Source: Methanomicrobiaceae archaeon
GTDB lineage: Archaea > Halobacteriota > Methanomicrobia > Methanomicrobiales > Methanomicrobiaceae
DNA length: 64,000 nucleotides
Assembly: GCA_029762625.1 (NCBI GenBank)
Contig: JARVGI010000001.1
Span: 310,001-374,000 of the forward strand
Direction of reading: 5' to 3'
Shown one piece after another: positions 42,185 to 51,243 of this stretch. The notes under the pieces are model-generated. The model made no database searches. It was not told the DNA's origin and saw only the letters and a program-made list of their open reading frames with translations. The position numbers and the translations under genes were made by a program. Numbering within the stretch: position 1 is the stretch's first letter; every line of letters starts with the position of its first letter.

Positions 42185-43070
42185 CTTCCAGCCCGTTTCC
42201 CTTACGGACAGGGATACCTTCCGGCGCATTCAGGGAAAGCATCCGCCGGTGCACAGTGACAACACCTTCACCAATATGGTGTGCTGGAACCATTACGCCC
42301 ACTACCGCTATGCGCTGGTGGAAAGGACCCCGGTCGTTGCCACCACAATCGACAACGAGACCTCGTTTCGGATCCTGGCAGGTCCAGGACACCGGGCTAT
42401 TCTCAAACGGGTGCTCTCCCTTGCCGCGCGCGAGGGAGGAGAGAATGCATTCCACCTGTTTGGCGAGAAGGCAAAAGAGGTGTTCGAACGGCGCTTCCCC
42501 TCAACACCCGTCTATCCGGACAGGGACTTTTTCGATTACGTGTACACCACTGCCGAGCTCGCCACCCTCCCCGGCAAAAAATATCTCTCCATCCGGCGGC
42601 ACCTGAACAGGTTCAGGAGCAACTGCCTCTATGACGTCGAGGCAATCACGGCGGACAACCTTGCGGACGTGCGGGAGTTTCTTGAAAAATGGTGCGTATG
42701 GAAGGAATGCGATGAGAATCCAGTACTTGGAAATGAAAAGGGGGCGGTCATGTTCGCCATGGACCATTTCTGCGCACTGGATCTCTCGGGCCTGCTTCTG
42801 CGGGTTGACGGGCAGGTTTCTGCGATGGCGATATACGAGATGCTCGACCGGGACACGGCCGTGGTGCATTTCGAAAAGGCGCTCCCCGACTGCCCGGGGA
42901 TCTACAAGGGCATCAACCAGGAAACCGCAAGGACACTCTTTGATGAGGCCCGTTGTATCAACAGGGAATCGGACCTCGGGGTCCCCGGCCTCCGGGAGGC
43001 AAAACTCCGGTACCACCCCAGTCACTTTGTTGAAGTTTATTATGTGAAAAGAGACGAGATCAGAGTATAA
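42168..43070 (+). CDS. DUF2156/GNAT-like protein
   Basis: A 300-residue protein of the DUF2156 type (related to the aminoacyl-transfer domain of phosphatidylglycerol lysyltransferase). The fold is a double GNAT, with segments LTDRDTFRRIQGKHPPVHSD, FTNMVCWNHYAHYRYALVE, KYLSIRRHLNRFRSNC, and the C-terminal YKGINQETARTLFDEARCINRESDLGVPGLREAKLRYHP. It might transfer an acyl or aminoacyl group to a lipid or peptide; no membrane domain is attached. The ATG at 42168 follows AAGGAG. Confidence 0.75.
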   Translation: MLHLDDFQPVSLTDRDTFRRIQGKHPPVHSDNTFTNMVCWNHYAHYRYALVERTPVVATTIDNETSFRILAGPGHRAILKRVLSLAAREGGENAFHLFGEKAKEVFERRFPSTPVYPDRDFFDYVYTTAELATLPGKKYLSIRRHLNRFRSNCLYDVEAITADNLADVREFLEKWCVWKECDENPVLGNEKGAVMFAMDHFCALDLSGLLLRVDGQVSAMAIYEMLDRDTAVVHFEKALPDCPGIYKGINQETARTLFDEARCINRESDLGVPGLREAKLRYHPSHFVEVYYVKRDEIRV

Positions 43071-43127
43071 ATTATGAGACGCAGGAGTGCATCCGGGGAT
43101 AGAGACACACGGGAGAGTCGATCGGAC

Positions 43128-44426
43128 ATGCAGGTGCAGGGAGGCGAGCTCCTGCTGAAAGATGCGCTGCTCCCGGGAGGCAGGAGAGCGGATATCCTCA
43201 TCGCCGCAGGAAGGGTCGTCCACGTGGGCGCAGGGATCCGGGCCGAGGAGGTCGTCGACTGCTCGGGCCTGCTCTGTCTTCCCGGCGCCGTCGACATGCA
43301 CGTCCATATGCGCGGCGGCGGCCAGGCCCACAAAGAAGACTGGCGCACGGGGAGCATGAGCGCCCTTGCGGGCGGGGTCACCACTGTGGTCGATCAGCCG
43401 AACACCATCCCGCCCCTCACCACCGCAGACCTCTTCTCGGCGCGGGTGCGGGAGGCGGCGGCAGCCTGTCTCTGCAACTTCGGGGTCAACGCCGCGGTCA
43501 CCCCCGCTGCCGATATCGAGGGGATGTGGACGGCGGGAGCGCTTGCCTTCGGGGAGACGTTCGCCGCACCGTCGAGTTACGGGGACGCCGTGAGCATGGG
43601 AGATCTCCGCATCCTCATGGAGCGCATCGCCGCACTCGGCGCACCCATGACCGTTCATGCGGAAGAAATCCTCCCCGGTGTCGATGCAACACTCGCCGCG
43701 CACGATGCCCTGCGCCCGGCTCACGGAGAGCGGAAAATGGTGGAGGAGATCAGCAGGATGCGGCCGCAGGGTCTTTCCCTTCACTTCTGCCATCTCTCAT
43801 CCGCCGGATCGGTCGATGCCGCCCGGGGGAGCGTGGAGGCAACGCCCCACCACCTGTTTCTCTCCCGGCAACGGTTCGCGCCCACTGATGCGCGGGGAAA
43901 GGTCAACCCGCCCCTGCGCAGCGATCAGGAACGAAAACACCTCTGGTCACGCTGGGACCGCATCGACGTCATCGCATCCGACCATGCACCCCACGCGCGT
44001 GCGGAGAAATCGATGGAATTTTCCGCCGCACCCTCGGGAATCCCCGGGGTCGAGACGATGATGCCGCTCCTTATTGCTGAGGTGTACAGGGGGACCGTCA
44101 CCCTTGCATCCCTGCTTGAAAAGACCGTCCATGCCCCGGCGAGGATCCTCGGCATCGAGGCCCCGGAGTTTTCGAAAGGGTGCCGGGCGGATTTCGCACT
44201 CTACCCGAAAGAGGCCTCGTCCATCCGGGGAGACCTGCTCCACAGCAAAGCGGGCTGGACGCCGTACGAGGGCATGCTGGCCGCGTTCCCCGTCACGGTG
44301 ATCGCCGGCGGGCATATCGCCCTGCATAAAGGGGAATGTGCCGGGATACGGGGCGCGTGGCTCCCGGGACGTGGGTATATATGCAACGGGGACACACAGG
44401 TACATGCCGATACAGCACATCTATAG
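43128..44426 (+). CDS. pyrC: dihydroorotase
   Basis: A 432-residue amidohydrolase forming dihydroorotate in pyrimidine synthesis. Metal ligands are seen in DMHVHMRGG, TVHAEE, HFCHLSSAG and SDHAPHA. The substrate-site GVETMMPLL near the C-terminus is typical of dihydroorotase. The ATG at 43128 (MQVQGGELLLKDALL) fits the family N-terminus; an ATG at 43074 would add 18 basic residues. It follows the DUF2156 gene closely. carB and pyrE are elsewhere in the window. Confidence 0.88.
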   Translation: MQVQGGELLLKDALLPGGRRADILIAAGRVVHVGAGIRAEEVVDCSGLLCLPGAVDMHVHMRGGGQAHKEDWRTGSMSALAGGVTTVVDQPNTIPPLTTADLFSARVREAAAACLCNFGVNAAVTPAADIEGMWTAGALAFGETFAAPSSYGDAVSMGDLRILMERIAALGAPMTVHAEEILPGVDATLAAHDALRPAHGERKMVEEISRMRPQGLSLHFCHLSSAGSVDAARGSVEATPHHLFLSRQRFAPTDARGKVNPPLRSDQERKHLWSRWDRIDVIASDHAPHARAEKSMEFSAAPSGIPGVETMMPLLIAEVYRGTVTLASLLEKTVHAPARILGIEAPEFSKGCRADFALYPKEASSIRGDLLHSKAGWTPYEGMLAAFPVTVIAGGHIALHKGECAGIRGAWLPGRGYICNGDTQVHADTAHL

Positions 44427-44607
44427 GTCCCCGGGTGATCGATTGGCATATGCCTGGATATGAACTTCGGGACAACCCAGGTATGCGACAGGCAACGCCC
44501 GGCAATGGGTAAAAACAGGTGAAGAACGGCGCCAGCCACTCGTGATCCATGTTTGTTAATGCCGGGCGACACCCTTTTCATGACGTTCGCCGTACGGAGA
44601 ACCACCC

Positions 44608-44934
44608 ATGTTCGCACAGGCCATACAGGAGGGCGAAACTGGCGCAATCATTTCGCTTGACGTGAGTCCGGGTGCCAGAAAAGACTGTTTTCCGGCCGGA
44701 TACAACGAATGGCGGAAGAGTATATCGTGCCAGATACGGGCGCCTCCGGTCGAAGGCAAAGCAAATACAGCAATTCAGGCTGCAGTCGCGTCTGCGCTCG
44801 GCGTGCCGAAGTCGGACGTCACCATCATCAGCGGCGCCACATCGTCACACAAGCGCGTCAGGATTGAGAGGATGGCAAAGGACGAGGTGATCGCACGGCT
44901 TTCCCCAGCTTTTGCACCCGGGCATGCACCGTAG
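44608..44934 (+). CDS. DUF167/YggU family protein
   Basis: A 108-residue protein of the small YggU/DUF167 family, whose function is unsettled. The diagnostic segments are SLDVSPGARKD and IRAPPVEGKANTAIQAAVASALGVPKSDVTIISGATSSHKRVRIE. GGAGA precedes the ATG. It stands alone, 180 nt after dihydroorotase and before a 224-nt gap leading to dnaG. Confidence 0.9.
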   Translation: MFAQAIQEGETGAIISLDVSPGARKDCFPAGYNEWRKSISCQIRAPPVEGKANTAIQAAVASALGVPKSDVTIISGATSSHKRVRIERMAKDEVIARLSPAFAPGHAP

Positions 44935-45158
44935 CCACGCTGCAGTGCGGGGGGTGTGCGACAGGCTGCCAGCCGCTGCCCGTATTCCCCTGAGAAGTCC
45001 TTTTTTCAAAAATAACCTTCAATTCGAATTTTTACGGCGCAGAGTGATGAATCGATTTAAATAATTTTAGCAACTATAGACATCTGACCTATGTTCAGGT
45101 TTATCATGCTTTGTATTCACCACCGCACAGGCGCGGTGGGATCCGGAGGCGATGATTA

Positions 45159-46391
45159 TTGTACTCACCAGAAACTACGAAGTATCTTATTCACGTGTAC
45201 CTTGAAGCAGAGGGGGTGGTCGAGAAATCCGACGTGATCGGGGCAATATTTGGCCAGACCGAAGGATTACTCGGCGAAGACCTGGATCTGCGCGATTTAC
45301 AGAGAACCGGAAGAGTGGGCAGGATTGATGTACAGATCGCAAGCAAAAAGGGAGAGACCAGTGGCGAGATTCTGATCTCTTCCTCCCTTGATAAGGCGGA
45401 AACGGCTATCCTCGCAGCATCGCTGGAGACCATCGACCGCGTCGGCCCCTGCAATGCACGGGTCGCCATCGAGAAGATCGAGGACATCCGCATCACCAAA
45501 CGGCGCATCATCATCGATCGGGCGAAGGAGATTCTCCTCGAGCGGTTTGACGAGGGGACGATCGACTCGAACGAGCTGATCGACATCGTCAGGGAATATT
45601 CCCGCATTGAAAAGGCAGGTACGATCGGGGAGGAAAAACTCCCTGCCGGGCCAAACGTGATCGATTCCGATGCCATTATTGTGGTGGAGGGGCGGGCGGA
45701 TGTCATCAATCTCCTCAGGTTCGGGATCAAAAACGCGGTTGCGGTGGAGGGGACAAAGGTCCCCGCAACGATCATCAACCTCTGCGAGAGCAAGACGGCG
45801 ACCGCGTTTCTCGATGGCGACCGCGGCGGCGATCTCATCCTCTCGGAACTGCTGCAGGTTGCGGACATCGATTATGTGGCGATCAGCCCCCGCGGCCGGA
45901 GTGTCGAGGAGATGACCCGGAAAGAGATCGTCAAAGCGCTCCGCAACAAGGTGCCGGTAGAATTTGTCGCCGAACAGCAGGCGGATATGGGGAAACAAAA
46001 AGATGCGAACCACAAAAGCACCCCCCGTCCCGTCCCGGTCGGCGAAGACATCAGGCAAACACGTGCCGGTGCCGTGGTTCGAAGGCAACAGGACGGCAAC
46101 CAGCCGTACCGGCCGAAAACCCTCGTCGAGCATGCCGCCGCCGTCAAGGGCACCACGAACGTTCGTTTTCTCTCATCGGGGTACGATATGGTGAAGGAAA
46201 CCCGCATCGAGGATCTGGAAAAGGAGATCGAGGTGCTGGAGAATGAAGCCGTCGGCCTCGTGACCGACGGGATCATGAACCAGCGCCTGCTCGATCTGCT
46301 GACCGCGCAGGGGTTTGAATACATTGCGGCGCGTGACTTTCAGGGTATTATAAAAAAGCCTGTGTCGGTCAAGCTGCTGAAAATACCATAG
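45159..46391 (+). CDS. dnaG: archaeal DnaG-type primase
   Basis: A 410-residue DnaG/TOPRIM protein; archaeal members associate with the exosome and may also prime DNA. The N-terminal HVYLEAEGVVEKSDVIGAIFGQTEGLLGEDLDLRDLQRTGRVGRIDV is diagnostic. The TOPRIM domain begins DSDAIIVVEGRADVINLLRFG and continues AFLDGDRGGDLI. A TTG start at 45159 fits the family's MYS opening and follows GGAGGCGATG; no in-frame ATG is suitable. A TATA-like TTTAAATAAT lies about 95 nt upstream. Confidence 0.95.
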   Translation: MYSPETTKYLIHVYLEAEGVVEKSDVIGAIFGQTEGLLGEDLDLRDLQRTGRVGRIDVQIASKKGETSGEILISSSLDKAETAILAASLETIDRVGPCNARVAIEKIEDIRITKRRIIIDRAKEILLERFDEGTIDSNELIDIVREYSRIEKAGTIGEEKLPAGPNVIDSDAIIVVEGRADVINLLRFGIKNAVAVEGTKVPATIINLCESKTATAFLDGDRGGDLILSELLQVADIDYVAISPRGRSVEEMTRKEIVKALRNKVPVEFVAEQQADMGKQKDANHKSTPRPVPVGEDIRQTRAGAVVRRQQDGNQPYRPKTLVEHAAAVKGTTNVRFLSSGYDMVKETRIEDLEKEIEVLENEAVGLVTDGIMNQRLLDLLTAQGFEYIAARDFQGIIKKPVSVKLLKIP

Positions 46392-46471
46392 ATAAATATT
46401 TTTTGTGAAAATATATTTATACATACTTCTGCAAATTGTGATTATCCAAAGTGATTCGCGGAAGTGGTTGT

Positions 46472-46756
46472 ATGCATAAAGAAGAACTGATTACCCTGCA
46501 CCAGATCATGGCTGAAATTAAAGACTTTTTTGAACGCACTGAAGCAAATGCATCCTTCTCCGATTATTACAATCTCAAGGTCGAACCGACCCAGATCCAT
46601 AAAAGCAAAATGGAGCACAAACATGCCATTTTCGTGCTCGGAAAAGATATTGCCAGGGGCATGAACGGCGTGGAATACTCTGCAACGTCACGAACTGCGG
46701 CGAGAATGCAGGAACTTGCCGAAAAAACCCAGAAAGAGATAGAATATCTCCATTAA
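46472..46756 (+). CDS. UPF0058 family protein
   Basis: A 94-residue protein of the archaeal UPF0058 family, function unknown. It begins MHKEELITLHQIMAEIKDFFE and contains IHKSKMEHKHAIFVLGKDI and a C-terminal helix (MQELAEKTQKEIEYLH). A GTG at 46451 is in frame but the ATG at 46472 fits family starts. It converges with the DUF4349 gene 14 nt away. Confidence 0.85.
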   Translation: MHKEELITLHQIMAEIKDFFERTEANASFSDYYNLKVEPTQIHKSKMEHKHAIFVLGKDIARGMNGVEYSATSRTAARMQELAEKTQKEIEYLH

Positions 46757-46770
46757 AGAAAGTGTTGTAT

Positions 46771-47646
46771 TCATTGCTCTCCGGGCTTATTATTTCCAGT
46801 CTTTTTTCGTTTCCTGACGCGGTAGACGCCATAGATTCCTCCGCCGACCAGGATCAGGGGGAGCAGTATGAAGAATACGATGATAATTGCATCGACCGTG
46901 AAGAGGAAGGCTTCAATTGCCGCATTGAACACGGCAGCGAAGTCGTGGCCGATACCGGTGCCCACCGGGGTGGGTTCCCGGAGGCTCACCGTGATCGTCG
47001 CCAGATCGATACGGTTGTCAAAATACCGTAACCTGCCGGTGATACGCTCCATCTCGACCTGGACACGCTCCATCTCGACCTGAACCCGGAGGATGTCCTC
47101 GACCGTCTCGGCCTTCTCCATGATGCGGGAGTACTGCTCGTACTGGTGCTCCAGTGCATCGATGCGCGCCTGCAGGTCGACGTACTCCTCGGTCACGTCC
47201 TGTGCATTGACCGTCTGGCTTCGCACCGTCCCGAGGGCCCGGATATGATCCATCGTCGCATCAAACCTGTCCGCAGGGATGCGAAGGATTACCGTTGCGT
47301 GGGCGCTCCCGGTGCCGGGAACGCCCGCATTCGACGAGGACACGTATCCTCCCTGCCGTGCGCCGATGCTCTCGAGCTCCTCAAGGACTCCTTCGAAATC
47401 GGAGACTTCGAGGCTTACCGATGCAGTCCTGATGATTTTCGCATCGGACACAGAACCGGCCCCTGACGATGCCTCCGCCGCTTTCCGGTCATACGCGGCC
47501 TGAACGACGATTTCTTGAGAACTGCCGGCAGTCCCGGTATAGAATTCGGATACAGAGAAATCACCTGCAGCAGGAAGTGAGAGACAACCGCAGGAACAGA
47601 CGAGCACGCCCAGAAGCGTGAGGATACCGAGCACTCTTGATCGCAT
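46771..47646 (-). CDS. DUF4349 membrane lipoprotein
   Basis: A 291-residue protein with a lipoprotein signal peptide (SRVLGILTLLGVLVCSCGC; likely lipidated Cys21), a DUF4349 extracellular domain (ASVSLEVSDFEGVLEELESIGARQGGYVSS), a central coiled coil (ALEHQYEQYSRIMEKAETVEDIL) and a C-terminal membrane helix (IIIVFFILLPLILVGGGIYGVY). A heptad VQVEMER is exactly duplicated by a 21-bp tandem repeat at about 47044-47085. ATG at 47646. The function is unknown. Confidence 0.85.
   Translation of the reverse strand: MRSRVLGILTLLGVLVCSCGCLSLPAAGDFSVSEFYTGTAGSSQEIVVQAAYDRKAAEASSGAGSVSDAKIIRTASVSLEVSDFEGVLEELESIGARQGGYVSSSNAGVPGTGSAHATVILRIPADRFDATMDHIRALGTVRSQTVNAQDVTEEYVDLQARIDALEHQYEQYSRIMEKAETVEDILRVQVEMERVQVEMERITGRLRYFDNRIDLATITVSLREPTPVGTGIGHDFAAVFNAAIEAFLFTVDAIIIVFFILLPLILVGGGIYGVYRVRKRKKTGNNKPGEQ
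47044..47085 (-). repeat. 21-bp tandem duplication in the DUF4349 coiled coil
   Basis: The 18-mer ACGCTCCATCTCGACCTG occurs at 47044-47061 and 47065-47082, a 21-bp period that encodes one extra heptad (VQVEMER) in frame. Confidence 0.8.
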
Positions 47647-47755
47647 GGGAAAAAATGGCACAGGATGGTATAAATACTCACCCGAAACTGCGAAAAAATT
47701 CGTAATCATGAATTCCGGGCCATACAGGGGGATCCTGATCTCCCGGCCTTTTCCT

Positions 47756-48553
47756 TCACCAATCGCAGCGGGTCGTCTCCTGCTCGACGAGATAGCGGGC
47801 AAGAAGACGGGGGATGGGCGCTTCCATGCAGTGCCAGTTGGGCGTGCCGTTGACTTCGAGCACGGTATAGCCGCCCTCGTGCATCAGGAGATCGACGCCG
47901 CAGTAGTCGATCCCGATTGCGTGTGCTGCGGCACCGGCGATCGCCGCCATCGCCGGGGATACCGGCACTGCCCGTCCCGAGCCTCCCTGGTGGATGTTGT
48001 GGGCGAACCCGTCCGAGCGGCGCTCGATTGCGCCAACGGCGTTCCCGTCGATGACAAAGACGCGGAAATCTCGGTCGTTTTCGATATATTCCTGCAGGTA
48101 GAAGGGAGGGGCGGGAAGCGCTTCGGCCGAGGTGAGCGGGAAGATGCCGTTGCCGTCGTAGCCGTACAGGGGTTTGTAGACGACCGTGCCGTGACGTTCG
48201 ATGAATAATTCCGCTGCAGAAAGAGAGGACGTGAACAGGGTGTCGGGCGTGGCGACGCCGGCTTTGAGGAGCAGTCCCGTGGTCCGCGCTTTGCTGGCAC
48301 AGGTGGCGATGGCATCGGGCGCGTTCACGACCCTGTTGTCCATGGCGAGAATATTGAGCAGCTCGAACGATGCCGGATCCTGCCGCATCCCGCACACCCA
48401 GATCAGCTCGCCCCGCAGACCGCCTGCAAAGGGATCGATGCGCTCGAGATCGAGGGAGCGCCACGATGCCCCGAGCCGCGTGAGCTCCGCAGCGACCATT
48501 CCCGTGGAGTTGTCATCCGGCGTGTCGGTCGGTTTTTGAATGATGTGAATCAT
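47756..48553 (-). CDS. RimK-type ATP-grasp ligase (MptN-like)
   Basis: A 265-residue ATP-grasp enzyme. Nucleotide/metal segments are HGTVVYKPLYGYDGNGIF, ENDRDFRVFVIDG and the Mg-binding VDLLMHEGGYTVLEVNGTPNW. Such enzymes add glutamate to an acceptor; in methanogens relatives include MptN (tetrahydromethanopterin to tetrahydrosarcinapterin) and CofF (F420). The Tes gene lies about 1.1 kb away, and the Methanocaldococcus homologues MJ0620 (mptN) and MJ0619 (tes) are neighbours, which supports MptN but does not prove it. I chose the ATG at 48553; longer in-frame starts give no family-like residues. Confidence 0.7.
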   Translation of the reverse strand: MIHIIQKPTDTPDDNSTGMVAAELTRLGASWRSLDLERIDPFAGGLRGELIWVCGMRQDPASFELLNILAMDNRVVNAPDAIATCASKARTTGLLLKAGVATPDTLFTSSLSAAELFIERHGTVVYKPLYGYDGNGIFPLTSAEALPAPPFYLQEYIENDRDFRVFVIDGNAVGAIERRSDGFAHNIHQGGSGRAVPVSPAMAAIAGAAAHAIGIDYCGVDLLMHEGGYTVLEVNGTPNWHCMEAPIPRLLARYLVEQETTRCDW

Positions 48554-48738
48554 GTCGGTATGCCACGCTCCCTGCGTCGGTGGTGTGGAGTGATTTTCGC
48601 ATACCACCATATGGCTGTCAGGGCAAAAAAGCATCCGAAACTGCCATGCATCCCTGCATGCACCTTCAGGTGAGGCTCCCCGGTCCCGCGGGGACATTTC
48701 GATACACACTTTTTTAAAAAACGATTACATAGTCTTCT

Positions 48739-49674
48739 ATGCACTACTACCATCATCCCGAATCCGGGCTTTCTTTTGATGCGATTATCTCCACCGTCGA
48801 AGAAGCGTTTGCCGAACACTGCAGGGGCAATGTGCAGATGCCCTCGAAAGTCTACGTGACCTTCGATGCGGGGGACTTCAGGACCATGCCGGCATACATT
48901 CCCGGCCTCGACATTGCGGGGGTAAAAATCGTCAACGTGCATCCCGGCAACCGCACGCGGGGGCTTCCCACCGTGATGGCGCTCACGGTGATCATCGATG
49001 CGGAGACGGGTGAGCCAACAGCGCTCCTCAATGCGACAGATCTGACCGATTTCCGGACCGGTGCGGCAGGGGCGATCGCCACAAAATACCTCTGCCCGAA
49101 ACGCGAGATCGTGCTGGGGCTTGTCGGGAGCGGAAGGCAGGCGGAAACGCAGCTGGAAGCCATTGCGAGGGTATGCGACATCAGCGAGATCCGTGTCTGG
49201 AGCAGGAAGGAAAGCAACCAGGAAGCCTTCCTCTCACGGTATTCACAGTACGATGGAACGGCAACGTCCCTCGAACAGACATGCGACTGCGATGTGCTGT
49301 GCACCACCACCCCTTCCACCGCTCCTATCGTGAGCGACGAGTGGGTTCTCGACGGGACGCATATCAACGCCATCGGTGCTGATGCACCGGGAAAGCAGGA
49401 GCTCGACCCCGCCATTCTCGCACGGGCCCGGGTGTTCATCGACGACTACGAGCAGGCGACCCATTCGGGAGAGGTCAATGTCCCCATTTCGCAGGGGCTA
49501 TATTCGCCCGCCGATATCGCCGGGACGCTGGGAGAGGTGGTATGCGGGAACAAAGGGCGGAACGGCGACAGAGAGATCACCATTTTTGATTCAACCGGCC
49601 TTGCCCTCCAGGATCTGGCAATCGCAAAGATAGCCCTGGAAAACGGCGATGGTCTGGATCTGCCCTTCCCCTGA
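48739..49674 (+). CDS. alanine dehydrogenase / ornithine cyclodeaminase family protein
   Basis: A 311-residue member of the OCD/mu-crystallin family. The substrate site is in PSKVYVTFDAGDFRTMPAY and KIVNVHPGNR; the NAD loop is GLVGSGRQAETQLEAI. The archaeal characterised member is an alanine dehydrogenase, and ornithine cyclodeaminase, ketimine reductase or pyrroline reductase are alternatives. It starts 185 nt from the divergent RimK-type gene, with promoters for both between, and converges on tes with no gap. Confidence 0.85.
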   Translation: MHYYHHPESGLSFDAIISTVEEAFAEHCRGNVQMPSKVYVTFDAGDFRTMPAYIPGLDIAGVKIVNVHPGNRTRGLPTVMALTVIIDAETGEPTALLNATDLTDFRTGAAGAIATKYLCPKREIVLGLVGSGRQAETQLEAIARVCDISEIRVWSRKESNQEAFLSRYSQYDGTATSLEQTCDCDVLCTTTPSTAPIVSDEWVLDGTHINAIGADAPGKQELDPAILARARVFIDDYEQATHSGEVNVPISQGLYSPADIAGTLGEVVCGNKGRNGDREITIFDSTGLALQDLAIAKIALENGDGLDLPFP

Positions 49675-51156
49675 TCACCTCGATTCTATGTGATCGGGCG
49701 CAGGGATCGGCCGGGAGAACGTTTTCCAGACCTCCTCCCTGTGCACCGGACCGCTATTATAGGCACAGAAGGGTATCAAGCGTCCGTCAGGCGTGGCATA
49801 ATGGATGCAGCACCGCTGTACCCGCGAGAGATCGTAATTGAAGTTGTCCATGAAATGCATGGTGCCGATAAAGAGGGCATTCCAGTGGAAATCCTTTAAT
49901 GCCTTGAAATCCTGGTGAATCAGCGTTGAAGCCAGCAGTTTCCAGAAGGTTGTGGTGCTCCCGGTCTCGGAACCTTTCATCGAGGTGTGCATCTGGCGGA
50001 CGCCGTCGAGCAGTGCCATGTACTTATTGAGGGAACCGCTCTGGTTGATGTGTTCGGCAATCGCGGAAATGGCGTCAAAAAACTTATTCACATCAAGCAT
50101 CCTGTTGATGGGCACCAGCCCCTCCTCGGTCACGAAGACGTAGGTGGCCGCCCCGCAATGCTGGTGGGTGGTGAAGCGCACCTGCGGTTTTCCGGTATAG
50201 GCCTCCACGAGATCGGAAATCGGGATCACGCAGGGGACAGGGAAAAAGTAGTCCTTTTTGACGGCGCCGCCGGTCTGGAGCTCGATCCTCTCCGCCAGAT
50301 CAGGAATGGTGACCCGCTCCTGCTGGATATTCTCGTCATTCGCCGCGCCGGTGAACGCCACCGGCTGGAAATTCACGCCGCGCACCGCCTGCATGTGGTT
50401 CGCGGCGAACTCGATGATCGCGCCGACCTCATGATCATTCCTGCCGTTGATCACGGTGGGTACCAGCACCACCCCCATCTCGATATCGCAGCAGTTCTTC
50501 ACCGCCCTCTCGTGGACTGCAATCTGGGGATTGGTCGCTTTTGTCACGCCGTCGAAATGGAGATAGATCGTGCTGAGACCTGCATCTTTGAGTTCCTGGG
50601 CATATCCGTTGTCCCTGGCGATATTGACCCCGTTGGTGGCAAGCTGCACCTGTGAAAAGCCCACCTCTTTTGCCATGCGAATGAGATCGAAGATATCATC
50701 GCGCATCGTCGGTTCGCCGCCCGAAAACTGCACCGCAGGGGCGGGCACGGGTTTCTGGGACCGGACCATTCGCATCATCTCGACGATCTGGTCGAAATCA
50801 GGTTCGTACAGGTACCCGCAGGCGCGTGCATTTGCAAAACAGAAATCACAGTTCAGGTTGCACCTGTTCGTTACATCGATATTTGCAAGCAGCGTTCCCG
50901 ATGCATGGTTGGTGCAGAGCCCGCATGCACGGGGGCACTCATCGGCACTCGCATGCCGCTGAGGGTTTTCCACGCCGTTTCCGATCGACTCGAATGCCTC
51001 GAAACGCCGGTACATCTTCGCATCAGACCAGTAGAGGTGCTTGAATTCGCCGTGTTCCGGACAGGTCCGGGAAATCCATACCCTGCCATCCTCTTCGGTC
51101 ACGTCAGCAGGGAGTGTTCTGGCACATACAGGACATATACTCTTTGTCTTTTTCAC
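49675..51156 (-). CDS. tes: tetraether lipid synthase-like radical SAM protein Tes
   Basis: A 493-residue multi-cluster radical SAM protein like MJ0619/Tes, which joins archaeol chains at their ends into tetraether lipids. Visible sites: an N-terminal rubredoxin-like pair (CPVC, Cys8/11, and CPEHG, Cys32), an auxiliary cluster CPRACGLC (74, 78, 81), the radical SAM cluster CNLNCDFC (99, 103, 106), and C-terminal CCIHYATPDGRLIPFC. A GTG at 51156 follows GAGAGG; a TTG at 51171 is less likely. It is divergent from carS, another lipid gene. An alternative reading, methanopterin methylation, was once proposed for the family. Confidence 0.8.
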   Translation of the reverse strand: MKKTKSICPVCARTLPADVTEEDGRVWISRTCPEHGEFKHLYWSDAKMYRRFEAFESIGNGVENPQRHASADECPRACGLCTNHASGTLLANIDVTNRCNLNCDFCFANARACGYLYEPDFDQIVEMMRMVRSQKPVPAPAVQFSGGEPTMRDDIFDLIRMAKEVGFSQVQLATNGVNIARDNGYAQELKDAGLSTIYLHFDGVTKATNPQIAVHERAVKNCCDIEMGVVLVPTVINGRNDHEVGAIIEFAANHMQAVRGVNFQPVAFTGAANDENIQQERVTIPDLAERIELQTGGAVKKDYFFPVPCVIPISDLVEAYTGKPQVRFTTHQHCGAATYVFVTEEGLVPINRMLDVNKFFDAISAIAEHINQSGSLNKYMALLDGVRQMHTSMKGSETGSTTTFWKLLASTLIHQDFKALKDFHWNALFIGTMHFMDNFNYDLSRVQRCCIHYATPDGRLIPFCAYNSGPVHREEVWKTFSRPIPAPDHIESR

Positions 51157-51243
51157 GAAAATGCCTCTCAAATATACGAATTGTGATTCCCTTTCGTCTT
51201 TTCCGATACTTTAATGCTCCTATTCTAACAAACCAATGATGTA

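Noticed and set aside
42501-43793. 430-residue open frame opposite the DUF2156 and dihydroorotase genes
   Set aside because: Antisense to two convincing genes; no family features.
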